64,000 nucleotides of DNA from Acinetobacter sp. C32I (GTDB lineage: Bacteria > Pseudomonadota > Gammaproteobacteria > Pseudomonadales > Moraxellaceae): contig NZ_CP098480.1 of NCBI RefSeq assembly GCF_023702715.1, positions 1,736,001 through 1,800,000 of the forward strand, read 5' to 3'. The notes beneath the pieces were generated by a model, which saw only the letters and a list, made by a program, of their open reading frames with translations, was not told the origin of the DNA and did no database searches. The position numbers and the translations under genes are program-made. Shown piece by piece: positions 63,183-64,000 of this stretch (position 1 is its first letter; each line of letters begins with the position of its first letter).

Positions 63183-64000
63183 ATGATTTTTATCATCTTC
63201 TTCTGCTTTGTCGCTGTCGCGATCGGATTAACCCTGCTCATGTCATATGAGCTGCGTTATAAATGCAAGCAGTTGTTGCAATCATTACTTCCAAGTAGCA
63301 AAAAGAAAATTGCCAATGCGATGCAGTTTGCAGAGAATATGCATCAAGCGGCCTCGCCAGAAAAATTACAATCGCATTGGCACTTACAACAATGGTGGAT
63401 TTTAATCGCAGGTTTCTTTTTATTTGCCAGCATCCTGATTTTTGCGTTTACCCGCCCGATCAATTCCACACGAATTGAAGCTGAATATTTAAAAGAAACT
63501 GATCCGCAAATTTATACGCTACTCAATGGTGAAATGCTGAGCCCACCACCAGAAGTCGATGCCAACTTGATTGAAGATGCCATTGTCGAAGCAACTCGGC
63601 TTGAACAGGCCTATCAAGCCCAGCATCCAACAGATCCGAGTATTAATGCATCTCAAATTGAGATTCCACTTACACATTCACATGGTAGTTTTGATGTATC
63701 CATGGTTGATCGTAAATGGGACAAAATTAATCCTCGCTATAAGCAACGCCTACTGATGGTATTTAAAATCATGAAAGAACAGCATGGTTATGAGTTGGTG
63801 TTACTTGAAGGTTACCGCAGTCCAAGCCGGCAAAATATGCTTGCAGGGAATCCAAATACAACCCGTGCCAAAGGTTATCAAAGCTATCACCAATTTGGTT
63901 TAGCTGCCGATGTTGCTTTTAAACGCAACGGTAAAGTCGTTATCTCAGAACGTGACCCTTGGGCAATGCGTGGTTATCAACTCTATGGGCAAGTTGCTGA
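63183..64000 (+). CDS. tagX: T6SS peptidoglycan hydrolase TagX, 5' part
   Basis: The gene runs off the window; 272 codons are present. The product has an N-terminal helix (FIIFFCFVAVAIGLTLLMSYEL), a cytoplasmic loop, a second helix near 73-93 (WWILIAGFFLFASILIFAF) and then a periplasmic LAS/VanY-type peptidase domain. Key residues seen are LLEGYRSPSRQ, SYHQFGLAADVAF (metal His and Asp) and the start of the downstream region. In Acinetobacter TagX cuts cell-wall cross-links so the T6SS can be assembled and is needed for secretion. The ATG at 63183 lies three bases after the previous stop. The third metal ligand lies outside the window. Confidence 0.88.
   Translation, partial: MIFIIFFCFVAVAIGLTLLMSYELRYKCKQLLQSLLPSSKKKIANAMQFAENMHQAASPEKLQSHWHLQQWWILIAGFFLFASILIFAFTRPINSTRIEAEYLKETDPQIYTLLNGEMLSPPPEVDANLIEDAIVEATRLEQAYQAQHPTDPSINASQIEIPLTHSHGSFDVSMVDRKWDKINPRYKQRLLMVFKIMKEQHGYELVLLEGYRSPSRQNMLAGNPNTTRAKGYQSYHQFGLAADVAFKRNGKVVISERDPWAMRGYQLYGQVA

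Overview
The window is chromosomal DNA from an Acinetobacter-type gammaproteobacterium. The base composition is fairly AT-rich. The type VI secretion (T6SS) cluster has the Acinetobacter-specific accessory genes (asaA, tagN, tagX) and no recognisable tssJ. GlsA, the Co/Ni pair DmeR/DmeF and the FadL-like protein are also typical of the genus. I could not run a database search, so family calls rest on motifs I can read and on gene order.

Layout. 1-7.5 kb: the end of metH, then housekeeping and small genes (glutaminase-STAS, a stand-alone peptide deformylase, a DUF2505 protein, a universal stress protein, a FadL-type porin). 7.5-13 kb: a three-gene minus-strand operon (neutral-ceramidase-like hydrolase, ALO-type sugar-lactone oxidase, PLP racemase/aldolase) with a divergent AraC regulator. 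13.4-33.7 kb: a long stretch dominated by sulfur genes. It holds tauABCD, then rhodanese, serine acetyltransferase, a family 2A encapsulin shell and its cysteine desulfurase cargo, a LysE exporter with a LysR regulator, a GntR-led cluster (AprA-like flavoprotein, 2x[4Fe-4S] ferredoxin, a TauABC-like importer, a HEAT-repeat protein, a DUF971 protein), and chrB-chrA chromate efflux. 33.7-37.1 kb: Co/Ni efflux (dmeF/dmeR) and molybdate uptake (modABC). 37.5-40.8 kb: a TonB-dependent receptor and a three-EF-hand periplasmic protein behind Fur-box-like sites. 41-64 kb: two small lipoproteins, then a near-complete T6SS in two divergent blocks (asaA to PAAR on the minus strand, tssH to tagX on the plus strand); tagX runs off the end.

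The most interesting system is the protein compartment at 17.4-22.0 kb. The desulfurase carries a disordered N-terminal extension of about 250 residues with the cargo-type motif LSRLASEFFAALP and two FYFL motifs. Its gene overlaps the shell gene, and serine acetyltransferase and rhodanese sit upstream, so precursor supply, sulfur mobilisation and sulfur handling are encoded together. Family 2A encapsulins with this cargo are already known; the new questions here are the genomic neighbourhood and regulation. A TTATGAG/ATAAG motif occurs upstream of both tauA and the shell gene. The least explained cluster is the flavoprotein-ferredoxin-ABC-HEAT-DUF971 group at 24-31.3 kb, whose substrate cannot be read from sequence.

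Other regulatory features visible in the DNA: a ModE-like operator before modA, an RcnR-type operator between dmeF and dmeR, a perfect palindrome before gntR, an inverted repeat before chrB, a terminator directly after hcp, and structured intergenic repeats at 13.2 kb and 28.2 kb.
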